A stretch of 64,000 bases of DNA. It comes from Chaetorhynchus papuensis. Lineage: Eukaryota; Chordata; Aves; Passeriformes; Rhipiduridae. Below are positions 51,330 to 64,000 of the stretch, in pieces. The notes below the pieces were generated by a model. The model saw nothing but the letters and a program-made list of their open reading frames with translations, had not been told where the DNA came from and searched no databases. Each line of letters begins with the position of its first letter. The first letter of the stretch is position 1. The stretch spans positions 149,871-213,870 of the forward strand of contig VWYX01000283.1 in NCBI GenBank assembly GCA_013396525.1. Reading direction: 5' to 3'. The translations under genes and the position numbers were made by a program.

Positions 51330-51560
51330 CTCTAGATTCAGAGACCGAAGAACAAAAGGAGAATGGAACACCTTCATTATGGCTCCAGGCTCTACTCAGT
51401 GCTGCTAAGTAACAGGGTAACAGGCAATGGCAGAATCTGATGCTCAGGAAGTTCCACCTGAACTTGAAGGAGAATTTCTTTACTGTGTGGGTGGCGCTGG
51501 AGTGTCCCTTACTGGAGATACTCAAGAACCATCTGGATGCAGTTCGGTGCAATGAAAAAG
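51330..51560 (+). mobile_element. CR1 3' region fragment
   Basis: The plus strand matches the CR1 ORF2 C-terminus and start of the 3' UTR: gctgctaagtaacagggtaa, caggaagttccacctgaact, then ttctttactgtgtgggtgg and ggagatactcaagaaccatc. A different CR1 subfamily from the copies at 27 and 43 kb. The last part of the 3' UTR is missing beyond about 51,560, where a T-run follows. Confidence 0.82.
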
Positions 51561-54500
51561 CTTCTTTTTTTTTTTAGAAACAAAAAATGTCCACCTAAGA
51601 ACTCCAGGCTTATGACATACAAGTAATTTATTTGCATTAGTGCAAAACAGTACATTAGCCCTGGCAATGACCAGAGAACAGCTGTAAGTGCCTGGTAGTG
51701 TTGGGATATGTTCCAGCATCTGTCAGTTACCAGATACTAGGTAGACATGAGGATTACATCACAGAAAGCACAAGGCTATTGTTCATGATTATATAACGTT
51801 ATTATATGAAAGGTATTGTAATGATCCATAAAACTGAAATTAAAATGGCTGGGAAAGAGTGACTCAATTAACTATTGGAAATACTTTGCACTGTACGATA
51901 TCGTTGGCCTGTTCAAAGCCACAGATGGGAGGAAGCTTGGTCCTCTGCTTCTCTTCTTGTGTAGACACAATGCGTTTCTCAAGAAAATGCATCCCAGTGT
52001 TCCCAAAGAGTAATCGCTTAATCACATTTGGTACCCCACTGCTGTCTCTCCTCTTTCTACTCTTTCTTCCATAAAGAGCTTTGAAACTCTGACAGTTTTC
52101 AGAAACAAACAAAACAAAACCAAACAACTATGCATACTAGAATGACTAAATTGCTCAAAGATTTCAAAATGTTATACCAATAAAGGTTTATAGTCCCATC
52201 ACACTCCAGAGGGCTTAGATAACCATGTAAAAGCTAGCATCTAGAGACCTCTTCTGCTTTGCATTTTGGTTTGGTTTTTTCCAGACAAAGTCATTCATTT
52301 TGGGTGAAGAAATGGAGATAACTCTAAAAGACCATGATGTATGTGAAAGAAGCCAGAAAATGAAGTTATTTTAAACCTGAAGTTTATTTGTGCTATCAAC
52401 TGAGAGACAATGTGCTGCAAGCTAACATAACAGCTTAAAGAGCAGCTACTGTGTAATCACTGGGGTAAACATTGCACTCCCAAGGAACTGTGCATCACAA
52501 CCTAGAGTAAGTAAGAGCAAACCAAATGAGCAGACAAGAAAAACCCCAAAACCAATCCAAAAATCACCGCAAAAACCATGTCCTCCCCAAAAGGATGGTG
52601 TGAGGGGCTTGTCATACTTGGGCCACATCGTTTTGCATTCAGGTTCCCAGCAAAGAGTGGAGACCCTATCTTCCAAACCATTCCCACTGACAGTTTAACA
52701 TAAACAATCATGAGTGAAGTTTGATGAAACATACATAATGCTTGTTGTGTTTTTTATTTTGGGATGACAGCAGTTGACTACAATGACATGGAAAATAATA
52801 TATTAATTTCCAGATAATAAACCATATTGAAAGGTTGTTTTCCTGAATTTTTAGATAAATGTCATCATCTTTTACAAACTACTATGTAATCTTTCCTAAA
52901 GATACATTTTGGGTACAGAAAATGGCTGAATTTCATGCTGCAAGTCAATACAAAATTCAAAAACTTATAAGCAAAGAAGGGGTAAATAATGAGAGAAGAT
53001 GACAGAGAGGAAGAATTCAGTTATGGAATGGATGACACCGCTAGCTTTCTAAAAGGCACAGCTATTCTTATACATTTTATGAAGTGTAAAGTGCTCAGAA
53101 AAATTCCATTCAACTTCCAAAAAGGCAGACTTGAGTCTTCAACTAATTTCACACAGATCAGCCAAAATTCCAGTTCATTTGACATTGGAAGCTTTTAGGG
53201 TCCTTAGTGCCACCTCTGGAATATCACTGGTTTTTTGACCAGAACTTGACTGGTCTGTTTAACACAAACTTCTGAAGCTTGTTTAATCCAAGCCCGAGAT
53301 CTCAGCTGAAGAAAAAAACAGTAATTTCTCTGAAAAGAACATTAGTGTGCAAGCTGCACGACTGTACCAGCTGTCCACTGAGAAAACTGAGGAAGGAGTG
53401 CTCTGAAGATAGAAAGAGCTAAATAACGCAACAACTCATGCTAGGTGTGATAGCAGCAATCTGGTGGCAATTTGTTGCTGTATAATGAATGCCCAGAATA
53501 TACTGCAGGCAATGAATCAGGCACTGAATTTATCAGTTGTTGTTCTAGAAAACTAAATTAAAAACTCATATTTTAAGTATTGTATAAGAAACATTAAAAA
53601 ATGACATTCATAAGTCTGTAATTTCCTCTTGAAATAAGTGGATCTGTTGATTATCCTAAGTCTCAAAACTTGTTTTGCTTTGCCATATAAAAAACCCAAA
53701 ACTTACGAAAAATAATGTTTAATCGTTTTACTTACAAGCCAAGCACCTAAGTGCTATACTTATGAAAATATTTTAACACAGTGGGGTCCACAGAGATCCG
53801 TAACTTCTTCCAAAAAATGTGATAGCTTAACAGTATTTTTGTTGATTTCTGTTTAAATTTTAAACTACCACTTGTATATTTTTATTGACCTGATGCCAGG
53901 AATTGTCTTAGTATGCCAAGAAGCATTTATTTATCACAAGAAAGTCAGAAAAAAAAAAACAAAACCAAAAACAAATCAGCAGCCCACCTCAATAGTCTCT
54001 GGTGCCCTGAAATTATGTTCAACAAAGTATTTCCAACCCCATAAGACCATTCTCAAAAGGTTACTTCTTTTTTCTTTGTCATTCTAACAACCTGTTTTAA
54101 TGAAAGAACATGCAAACAACAGGTTTTTCTCTTGACAACTATTTTTCTCCTGATGATTACCTTTAATTATTCAAGGAAACACTAAAACTCAACTAAAACT
54201 GGGCTTGATAATATGCAAAAAGAGTTCTCTGCAGAGTGAGATCGATCTGAATTATCTTTCCAATCAATGGCGTTACTTTCCTGATTGTGGAACTCACAGC
54301 AACGGGACTTAAAGTAAACACTATGTATTCTCATGGCATCAAAACATGCAAAAAAACCCCATGTAAGTAGAGAAGAATGGCATCTGGTCTCTGTCACTGT
54401 GAAGGCACAAATATAGCAGCATTATTTTGACAGGAATGATTTTGTTATTTTATCACACTGAAGACCAGAATTTAGCCCAATTTTCCAGGGATGAACACTT

Positions 54501-55184
54501 ATCATTAAATCATTCTGCATGAATGTACTGCTATTCACTTTAATTTGTCCCTCAAAGTATGAAATCTATTTGGCAAGGTTAAACACCTCACCCATAAACA
54601 TAGCCCTGAGTGTAAGGCAAGACAGATTCCCCAGACAGTGTCAAATGCAGCATTCAATGTGCCTCTTTCAAAATAATCCATTTAAATATACACAGAATTC
54701 AGTTCTGTCCTTTATAACCTGGAAAGCTAAACCCAGCTCAATTTCTTCTTTAAAAAGCAAGCAGTCATTTTTCAGTTATTTTTTAACATATCAGTTACCA
54801 ATCTGCAAAGCAAGCCTTAGCAGATTAAAAAGCCTGTACTAAACCAAGAGCACATAATGTCAAAATTATAAAAAATAAAACAATCAATGCTACTAAATTA
54901 TTTACACAATGGAAATATGCATTATAAATCTTATATAATTTTGAGGACAAATATAAGATGAAACTTGATGGAGAAATGGTGCATGAAATTTCATCTACGA
55001 AATAAAATTGTTACTTGAACCACATTTAGATGGCTAGTAAAAGTTGGATATTTTGATTACTACTTGTACCTTTAAAAGTGATCTGAAATACTATACGTTT
55101 GACATTTCCAAACAAACTAACTCTGCATCATCTGAATTTGACTGGCCAGGTTCTCGAGCCAATCTCTCTCATTGGCAAATTCAG
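51561..55184. other. unique AT-rich non-coding sequence
   Basis: No repeat family is recognised. A minus-strand frame at 52,088-51,864 follows an acceptor-like tract and is described as a finding. Other frames up to 107 codons (54,519-54,842 plus) have no recognisable features. Confidence 0.5.
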
Positions 55185-55630
55185 GCACATGGAATAAAAT
55201 CACAGACTCACAGAATATCCTAGTTGGAAGGAACCCATCAGGATTATCAAATCCAGCTCTTAGCCCTGCCCAGCATGTCCCCAAGAGTCACACCATGTGC
55301 CTCAGAGCACTGTCCAAACACTTCTTGAACTCTGTCAGGGTTGGTGCTGTGACCACTTCCCTGGGGAGCCTGTTCCAGTGCCCAGCCACCCTCTGGGTGA
55401 AGAACCTTTTCCTCATATCCAACTTAAACCTCCCCTGACTCAGCTTCAGGCCATTCCCTTGGGTCCTGTCACTGCTCACCACAGAGCAGAGATCAGTGCC
55501 TGCCCCTCCTCTTCCCCTCACAAGGAAGTTGTAACTGCAGTGAGGTCTCCCCTCAGTCTCCTCTTCTCCAGGCTGAACAGACCAAGTGCCCTCAGCCACT
55601 CCTCACACGGCTTCACCTCTGGGTCCTTCT
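55185..55630 (-). mobile_element. CR1 3' fragment, minus strand
   Basis: The minus strand encodes the ORF2 C-terminus (GLKLSQGRFKLDMRKRFFTQ, then RVAGHWNRLPREVVTAPTL and EFKKCLDSALRHMV) followed by the 3' UTR, with the terminus near 55,190. It is the same subfamily as the plus-strand element at 2.4-3.5 kb and is well preserved, with about 100 codons open. 5'-truncated near 55,630. Confidence 0.92.
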
Positions 55631-55849
55631 CCCTTCTCCCTATCTTCTTTCACCAGTCCTTAGGTGATGAGAATCATGTAACACATGTCTCAGGCACAGG
55701 GAGAAACTACAGTTTTCCTTACACTGGATTGTCGTCCATTGTTTCTGAATAAATTTATGCATCTGAGTATTTCAAGCACACTATACAGTTATGTATATTG
55801 AACTACATTTCTCGCTGAACTTTATGCAAGCTATTTTCTCACCGATTCT

Positions 55850-56110
55850 CAAATTTCCTGAGCAGCATCTTGTCTGGTAAGCTAATACTCCTGGTGGGCC
55901 TCCTCTGGACTCGCTCTAATGGGTCCATGTCCTTCTTGTGCTGGGGACCCCAGAGTGTGGAGAGCAGAGGGGCAGAATCCCTGCTGGCCATGCTGCTTTG
56001 GATGCAGCCCAGGATACACAGTGGAATGGACTTTCCTACCCCTGTCCTCATCTCCCAGTCCATCCACTTGAGGCATGTGGGAGATAATGTGGTTTGTCAA
56101 TGAAAATTCA
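55850..56110 (-). mobile_element. CR1 ORF2 fragment, internally rearranged
   Basis: On the minus strand, 55,880-56,015 matches the CR1 segment giving LGCIQSSMASRDSAPLL and GPQHKKDMDPLERVQRRPT. The adjoining 56,035-56,100 instead resembles a more upstream CR1 part, the one seen near 28,650-28,700. This implies an internal deletion joining the two. It may belong to the same insertion as the piece at 55,185-55,630, with 220 bp of non-matching DNA between. Confidence 0.75.
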
Positions 56111-56494
56111 GGCAAAATATTGATGTTCAGTTTTTTCTCAAATATTAAAGCTGACACTGGACTATTCTAGTTTTTTCAGTTTGAGTCTGGATCCTCAGAA
56201 GTGAGTTCACACAAACTTTTTCTTGCTTGGCTATTGCCAGCTTTCACAGAGGAGGGTTTTTGTGGCTGATACCAGCTAAGAACACGAGGTATTTGTCAGG
56301 TAGTGAAAAATCCTTTCCTGTTCCTTATGACAAGATATCTGCAAGGACTTATATTACTTTTTCCAGATACAACATTTTCAAAAAGAAGGTTGTGGCAAAA
56401 TATAAAAGGTCAAAAAAGGAAAGTAGAAATCATCAACACAAATTAAAAGTCTGAGACTGATGAGGGAGTTTTAATTTACCACAAAACTGAGCAT
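56111..56494. other. unique spacer
   Basis: No repeat or gene is recognised. A 75-codon plus-strand frame (56,227-56,454) has no motif. Confidence 0.5.
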
Positions 56495-56960
56495 ATGAAG
56501 AGGGTGCTCCAAATGGATAAAATAGGATTAGAGGGATGTAACATCTCTCCTGTGAGGAAAGGCTAAGGGAATTGGGATTGTTCAGCCTGGAAAACAGAAG
56601 GTTTCAAGGTGACCTAATTGCAGCCTTCTAGTACCTGAAGGGAGCCTACAAGAGAGGTAGAGAGGGACTTTCTACAAGAGCGTGTAGTGACAGAAAAAGG
56701 GGAAATGGCTTCAAACTGAAGGACTGTGGGTTTAGATTAGATATGATGAAGAAAATCTTTACTGTGAGGGTGGTGAAGCACTGCAACAAGTTGCCCAAAG
56801 TGGTGGGTGCCCCAAACCTGTGAGTGTTCCAGGTCAGACTGGATGGAGCCCTGAACAACCTTCCCTAGTGAAGGATGCCCCTGTACATGGCAGGGGGATT
56901 GGAACCATATGATCTTTACAGTCTCTTCCAACCAAGTCCATTCTATGATTCTGTGATTAA
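56495..56960 (+). mobile_element. CR1 3' fragment with octamer tail
   Basis: The plus strand carries the ORF2 end (GLFSLEN-like near 56,575-56,600, then CSDRKRGNGFKLKD-like and RLDMMKKIFTVRVVKH-like segments at 56,685-56,780) and a complete 3' UTR. It ends in attctatgattctgtgatt, the typical CR1 terminal octamers. It has several small indels. Same broad subfamily as the minus-strand CR1 at 27.3 kb. Confidence 0.9.
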
Positions 56961-57815
56961 TGTGCTAACAATTATACAATTAGTACTTCTAATTGTCAAC
57001 ATTGTCATACTGTCAAAAACTGAAAAAATTTAATATTGTTCTGAAATGAAAATGAAGTAAAATCTTTTCCTGTCATCAATGCCTTCTGACTCCTAGTGTG
57101 TCGACAAGTGTGTCATCATATTAGATTTGTCAGCAAAAGTTAAAGGTAGTATGAGAACTGATCTGCATTACGAGATTGAGTGATTCTGAAAAGGAACTTT
57201 TCAAGACAGAGAAAAGAAAATTTTTTCAATATTCCTTCTAGAATACTGCTTCTGCCATACCTACTATTTATTCTAAAGACCCACTTTTACTACTTACAGG
57301 AATGAAAAAATATCACCTGAAACCAAAAATTACCAGAACTAAATTTGATTTTCCTGCATTATCAGCAGCAGCTAGCAGGGTCTTGTTAGCACATAATTTA
57401 TTGTATTAAGTTATGTGTTACTTTGGGGATTTTGCTGGCGCTTAGGCTGTAAATGTGTAAATTATTTATTCCAACACTTTGTTTCTAGTAACTGGAAAAA
57501 AACTTATTATAAGGCCTATTTGTAAATTCTGTGAAATTCCCATACAGTGAGAGGTGGAGATATTTCACAGGATGCGTGGGAAGCTACCAGGTGAAGAAAA
57601 TGAAAAACATTTTTGCGAAGATTTATTTACAGCCAAATTGCTTTTTAAATGAGAAAAGTACAAAAGTATAATACTTACAAGTTCACATAAAAATGAACTG
57701 TTTCTTGGCAGAATATATGCTATTGACAGCTCATTTTACTGACGTAACAGAGTAGGTATATATGGTATTATAAGATAAATGGAAAGCTAGCAGCTGCTTT
57801 GAGAAATCTCATTAG
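56961..57815. other. unique AT-rich non-coding sequence
   Basis: No gene or repeat is recognised. Confidence 0.5.
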
Positions 57816-57835
57816 CTAATATATTAATATATTAG
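57816..57835. repeat. 20-bp perfect palindrome
   Basis: CTAATATATTAATATATTAG reads identically on both strands. AT-only palindromes of this size can extrude as cruciforms and are prone to deletion. It may simply reflect local TA-rich sequence. Confidence 0.9.
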
Positions 57836-57859
57836 ATTATTCTTTTTATAAAGCCCTTG

Positions 57860-57975
57860 CAAAAAACCTCCAAACCAATCTAAAACTCGACCAAAACCCA
57901 AATCCACCAAAAACCAAACCAAAACAAAAAAACCACCCCAAAAGCTACCAAAAAAACCCAACTAAACAACCAACT
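57860..57975. repeat. (CCAAAA)-like low-complexity tract
   Basis: About 115 bases consist almost only of A and C in irregular CCAAAA, ACCAAACC and CCAAAAA units. The complement would be GGTTTT-like. The units are too irregular for a clean microsatellite. Confidence 0.85.
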
Positions 57976-60900
57976 ATGCAAAACAGACCAAACTCCAAAT
58001 CTATTTTGTTTGTTACCTATCTGGACATTATTTCTTCTTCACACTGAATAAAACCACAGTTTACTTCAAAGACATTTCAAGAAATTTTTGAAGAGTGTTG
58101 ACTAATATCTCTTGATTCTACCCATTCCAAGTGCCAGTTAAATTCCAGGTTCACTGTCACTGTCTAGTAATTTTAATTTCTTTGACTTTGTTCTACTGTA
58201 TAATTTTTCTTCTCTTAACTATACTGGAAGCTCTTTTGCTCCGTTACTGTGGTGCTGCCATGCTGCTAGCAGCATCTGACATTGTTTTCTACTACAGGGA
58301 CAATGAAATAAATTGCATTGAGGAGCTCATTCTTCCTCTCTGCTTGGAATGCTGTTCCTGGAATGCTCTCCTAGCATTACACTAGGCACTGACATTTGGC
58401 AGACTTCCTTTCTGCTGCAAGGGAGCCAAAAAAATGGCATGCAAGGATGCAAGGATGGCTAGGAAAAGGGTGAGTATATGCCAGCCTCACGGGCAGCTTT
58501 ACAGTGAGTGTATTGGGCAGCAGCGCAGTCAGACCAGCAGAAGAAACAGGAGGTGTGCCAAAAAGCCAGATGAGATTCCAGATGTCACTGCTGGGAAAAA
58601 AAAAAAAAACCACCAAAATACCACCACCAAAATATTTCCCACATTTCTGAGCTTTGTCTCTGGATGACAGAGTTGCCAATGTATCACTTTAGCTGTCAAA
58701 CCGGTTTGAAATGTCAGATCATTCACAATAGATTGATAAAGCTTTGTTCTCTGATAAACATTAATAAAATATGGCAGACGACTGCAAGTTAAACTGAAAA
58801 AAAGAGACAACATTGATCTACATTATGCAAATCAGATTTTTGTCATTGTCTGTCTGAATACATTAGTATCAGACTAGAATGTTTATAAAGCTTATACATC
58901 TCTTCATTCACAGCAACTTTTAAAAGTCAGTGCTTTGATGAGAATATTTTTCAAACAATATCTGGCATGGGTTATTTTGGTTTTACTCTACACTGCAATG
59001 TGTACTGCAAACACAGTAGGATTAATGGAACATTCTTTGAAATCTCACTGACTTCCCAAACACTGATTATGTCTGAAAATGTATATTTCAAAATACATAA
59101 ATAAATGCTCACCTTAAATTTTCAACAGTAGTGTTGCACTGTCAAAAAACCCTTCAAAGATACGAACTGCCCAAATTAACACTTCTGTCAGAAATATTTT
59201 ACTTTTTCCACACCAAAACTCTCTTTCAACATGGCACCTGCCTTGAATAACTTAAGTAAAAGTTGATTTGTTCTAAATTCACTTCAAATATCAACAAAAC
59301 AGTGAAGACTGCCTTCTTTTATGCCATATTATCAAGCCTTCTCTTGAGCCAATGGTAGTGATATTATTCCATATATATATTTTCAAATAAGATTCCATAC
59401 ATGATGCTAAAAGGCTCAGTTTTTTTCACTTCAATACATTAAATGTAATCTTTTCCTTTATAAATTGTCTTCTCTAACGTCAAACTGAGACAGCAATGTA
59501 AGCTTAAAACAAAAAAAACAGCAAATATGTGCATGTTACATGCATACACATACCTGGATTACTGCAAGGGTCCTTTCATGTAAGATAAGAAGATATTTTT
59601 TATCAAAGATGATGGCAATCCAATGTTTGAGTCATTAGTATAACTACAACATACCTCCTTCTGTTTTAGAGCTGCACAGTGCCAAAAACTACCAGAGATA
59701 TTCACGATTTTCAATGAAAATTTGGTAGCAAAGTAATAATTTTTTAAGGGAGTAAATAAAATTACGAGAAATTTTACATCTGCTTCTAGCAGTCTCTGTA
59801 CTGGGATTGAACTTTGTTGTCATGAATCCACTTCAATTGGAAGATAGAGGATTAGCAGCTGATCTAAAACAAGTCCTTAGGTAATGATCCAAGACTTTCT
59901 GATCCAGATGGGTCAACCTGCAGTTTCATGTACAACTGCAGTAGATCAGTTAATTTCCTCAGAAGACCAGGAGTTCATACCTACAGATTAAGCTCTAAAA
60001 GTCTGTGGTGGTTCAAAAAGCACTGTCTTCATTACAGCCAACAAAATATATCTTGAGCACAGCTATTCACAACTACAGATGTCAAAACCTACAGATAAGG
60101 GATACACCATAGAAGCGGTACCAAAACCTGGTCATTAATCCAGACATTAATCACATTAATAAACTGTTATGTGTAATATATTCACCAATAATTCTTCTAC
60201 TAATAAGCACAAATTTTCTGGAAAAAAATCTTAACTTTATAGTATATTTTCTTTTTTTTTTTAGAGTAAATGTTCCCATTTCTAATTGAATTTGGATCTG
60301 TAAAACTAATTATCTTAGCACTACACTATATCATTATGGCCTTTCTTTGTAGTTCTCTGTCTGCATCACAAATTTTTAAGATTTTTCTCTTCTCTTAATG
60401 CAGTGTTTTTCATGTTGAAAGTTATGTTCATTTAGGTGTTACTTTAGGTTCATTTTAGTGTGTTCATTTTGACGTCTAACACTGTACTGACCCGTTTCCT
60501 CAGAAAAAAAACCTTTCCCATTTCTTTAAAAAGGGACGAAAAAACATAATGTCTGACCCTAATGACATCTTTAAATGTACTTGCATTTAAATTGTCCCAA
60601 TTAAGCTTCAAAATTTGCACCAGCAAAGCTAAGTGGATTGAGGAACAAAGGGTTTCCCAGTTCAATTATTGCAAGATTAGGTTAAGGCATCACCTGCATG
60701 CTGATTAACTTATAGCAATAACACGCTCGAACTTCAGAAAAATTAAGCAGAAAGCTGAAACGACTACAAGTTGCTTTTACATGGCAAAAGGCATTCCTGT
60801 CTTTTGCTCATACCAGTACATTTGTCTTATGGTCATGCAACCAAACCTCAGGTTGAACATGGAACTTCTAACTACTGCAATGAAATCAATCAGTTTTCTC

Positions 60901-63900
60901 TCTCACTTTAAATTCTCATTTGGATTCTAGCTGGTTTGCTGTCTAGGATTCTGGAGGATCTGAACTTTCTTCCAGAAGATCCTACCTGCATTTTGAGGGC
61001 TGCCGCTTTCAATACATCTGTTGTTTTCATTTTTTTTTTCCCACACCACAGAGTCTATGCCATTCCTCCTGCTTGAAATCAGAGGAAGAAATAAATATGG
61101 GAGAAAGTTTATTAGCTCTAATGCCTTCCAAATGATGTATCCCGTTTCCATCATGACAGTTTCAAAAGTTCATTAGGGTGCACACCACGTTTTTCTTCAT
61201 CTTTCTCATTCATTGTCTGAAAAGACCTTAAGGGTAGAAAAGCTTCAAACGTATTTAGGTCAGGCCTGTACTATGTCACAACAATACATAGAATGCATAT
61301 AATATATGAACTATTCAAGTACAGACACATGTAAATGTAGAGAGAAAACAAAATAAATGTGTCTTATATACGTGAAATGTGAATGATCCCACTCAAAACA
61401 TGTTTAATCAAAATCTACTATTGGTTAAAGAACATGCTGTATAAGGAACTTTATAAATTAACAATTCTTAGTGGGATTTCATTTGGGATTTTAAAATGAA
61501 ATTCTTTGTTTTAGTCATGTGTTTTCTGTGGATTAATTAGCACTGATTAAGTATCAACAGAAAACTGTTTTCCTTGTTAACTGCATCAAAAAAAAAAAAA
61601 ATCACCACAAAAAGAATGCAAAGAAACATAAAGGGTCTCTGTTGCAAAAAACTTTTACACATATGCTCTGTGCCAGACAAATATCTGTTAAATTTTTTTT
61701 TTTTTTACTACAAAGTTATCCAAAGAGAAAACAGAATCTTAAAATAATTATGGTATCCACACCAAAGGCTACATTTCTTCCATACTGTCCCCAATATGTT
61801 TCAAGCACAGAACTAATCAAGATTGTTTTGTTTAATCTCCAGAATGGAGAGACTGAGGGTTTTAGCTCTAAAGCAACAGTCATCAAATTCTGGTCCACAG
61901 GAAATAAGCATAATAATATGCCCAAAATATTCACTATAAGAAAGGTAGAAGACTCACTGAAACAAAACAGGTATTTCCACACATGTAGGAAGCACATTAA
62001 TGGAAAAGTATTAAAATCATAAAGGATCCTGCTAAGTTCAGTGTATTCTGCTTTGTTAGTCACATAGAACAAAACTATGCAAGGAAGGCCATAGGTCTGA
62101 TTTAATTTGCCTTCAATTTTATTTGGTTAAAAACATTTATGTGAAGGCTCAAATCTAAGAGGGTAAATTTTGTATAAACACAGAGGGCCTGATTTTCACT
62201 AAGCTTTCCTTACAATGAATAAAGAAGACTTCTCCTAAATTAGCATAGCTGCTCATGCAGCTGCACATGCAAACAGACCTGTTACAAACACACTGAACTG
62301 GATATAAATCTTAGTTTTGAGGCCAGACCAACCTTTCCCATAGGATTTTACATTCAGTTACTTCTTCTGCTACTTAATATTCTTAGAAGAATGGAAACAA
62401 GCAGCTGCAACAGATATGTTGACTGCCACTCAACAAAAATCATCATATATGCAATTGTACAAACAAAAGCTGATGATGACACTAATTAACAATTGCCATT
62501 AGACAATTAAGTGACTAGGAATATAAAACACTAATGCATTATGTTCTTGATAGTATGCCTAAGAATACATACATCCCATTTAACAGATGGCAAAAAAGTA
62601 GAAACATTATCTTTCAAAAAAATATTACTTTTTCGCAATCTATCAACACAAGGATTTGTGTTAGGACCAAACCAAGACAGAAGCATAGATTTCATTCAAC
62701 AGCAAGATAGTAAGATATTCTGTATTCAAATGTCTCAATGTTTTGAAGGCTTCCTAAAAGTGTATCACACTTGCAATTCAAGCTTAACTGAATAAAATGC
62801 ATAATGATCACGCCTATCTTATCCACAAGATTCAGCTGATGCCACCTATGCACTTGGAATTCTTGTAAAAAATACAGAAATAATAAATCAAAAAATTTCA
62901 TTCTTTCTTTAAAATTTTAATGTGAAAGGAAAGGGAGGTCAGTCCAATGTCAAGTATTTCCTGCAAACACCATTGTAATTTACAGGACAGGGATATACTC
63001 TGGAAATAAGTCCCTTATGATTGAAGGAAACAAACTTCCTTGTTATACCTAAATACTTAAATAAATGTGTAATCGAAAATAAGCAAGATTAAATGACTGT
63101 CTCAGGAAAAATATAAGGGGGTCTCAAACCCCTTTTGTTAGCATGAGTAGCCATTTTTTATGACATTTTCTCTTTTCTTTTTTTTTTCATTTTTTGAAAC
63201 ACAGGTTCATAGAATTTTACAATTAAAAAATTATATCAATTCCTCAAAATTGAAAAGCAGCCTAAATCTTCAAATTAATTATAATTTCATTTGTCTATTC
63301 CAGGAAATAAAGGAAATTAACAGAACCTAACTGAAACCTAAAAAAATTCCTAAATTAAATCTACAAGCATGAATTTTTCACCACTTGCTCAGACTAATAT
63401 GAGAATGATTCACTTCCAATAATTAGAATAGTCCTGATTGACTTATGAAAACCTCTACATTCAATAAAAGCTTAAAATACCCTAAACATGTAATCAGATC
63501 AGGCCCTAACCAGTGACTCAGATTTCAAAGGTTTCTAAAGGGGTAGAAGTATCTAGTGTAAATAAAAGTCATGGTAGCATTTGATACCTGTATTATCAAA
63601 ATATAGGCTGACAAGGGACAAGGTGAATTTTTAAAGTCAGAGTAAGCCACTGAAAAATAATATTACACAACAGTGAAAATAACAAAGCGTAAACTAAGCA
63701 CAACCAATATGCAAAAGGCCAGCTTTAATATTCAAAAAGAAGACATTTATAAAGAAATAAATGGAGGAGCAAAGCACCTTAGATCTCTGAAGCAGGAGAG
63801 GAATTCACCCTAATGCACTACAGTGTTGCCTTCACTTGTACATTTTTCTAATAACATTACCATCTATGTGCTATATGCCTTTTGGACTTTATGATATAAG

Positions 63901-64000
63901 ATAATGTAATAAAGCTCATTTTCTCATTTCTTCATCCTTAACATCTGAATTAGATGCTTTGCCAGTAAGGCAGTTAAAAAAATATATTAAAATATTTTAA
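57976..64000. other. unique AT-rich non-coding sequence
   Basis: About 6 kb without a recognised gene, RNA or transposon. Overlapping frames of 126 (61,642-62,022 plus) and 118 codons (61,716-62,072 minus) occupy the same DNA on opposite strands and have random composition. A-runs occur at 58,592-58,606 and 61,588-61,600. No CpG island is seen. Confidence 0.55.

Noticed and set aside
61642..62072. 126-codon plus and 118-codon minus frames over the same DNA
   Set aside because: Opposing frames with random-looking composition; length is within chance for this window.
1..64000. tRNA, rRNA, microRNA or prokaryotic gene systems
   Set aside because: No cloverleaf, ribosomal or operon-like sequence was recognised, and the repeats show this is bird nuclear DNA.

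Overview
The window looks like gene-poor nuclear DNA from a bird, probably a neoavian species and possibly a passerine. It is AT-rich, CpG-poor, unique sequence with a light scatter of degraded CR1 LINEs (chicken repeat 1, the dominant bird retrotransposon). It also holds two copies of a bird ERVL-like solo LTR family and a few microsatellites. There are no operons, Shine-Dalgarno-led reading frames, tRNA or rRNA genes, CRISPR arrays or CpG islands. No multi-exon gene can be recognised, so the window is best read as intergenic or deep intronic. Species and LTR family are judged from remembered repeat sequences, not from a search.

Layout. 1-1.8 kb is unique sequence with a 5-base assembly gap. 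1.8-3.5 kb holds two CR1 pieces lying 5' end to 5' end. A CR1 piece without its 3' end lies at 6.36-6.77 kb. At 9.63-9.84 kb a CR1 3' tail runs into a (CCTAT)n array. 9.8-23.5 kb is unique sequence with two hairpin-forming inverted repeats. A small CR1 reverse-transcriptase fragment lies at 23.5 kb. 26.0-28.8 kb is the densest repeat block: a plus-strand solo LTR, a related minus-strand LTR 98 bp away, then a 1.5 kb minus-strand CR1. 30-34 kb has a (TA)n run, a perfect hairpin, a (GAAGTA)n array in purine-rich DNA and a CR1 3' end. 36.2 kb carries an exact 63-bp tandem duplication. 36.9-39.1 kb on the minus strand holds the two best, still unproven, protein-coding candidates. 42.1-43.5 kb is the longest plus-strand CR1. 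44.3-44.8 kb is rich in homeodomain-like sites and could be a conserved noncoding element. Small CR1 3' pieces lie at 47.1 and 51.4 kb, and a three-part CR1 cluster at 55.2-57.0 kb. The rest to 64 kb is unique AT-rich sequence with a short palindrome and one CA-rich low-complexity tract.

Nothing here works together as a pathway. The CR1 copies are dead: reverse-transcriptase motifs are broken by deletions, frameshifts and stops, and no copy is full length. I found no convincing new biological system. The observations most worth checking are the splice-flanked 108-codon open exon at 38,757-39,080, the unusually long open frame just downstream of it, the inverted LTR pair, the exact 63-bp duplication and the possible regulatory element at 44.3 kb.
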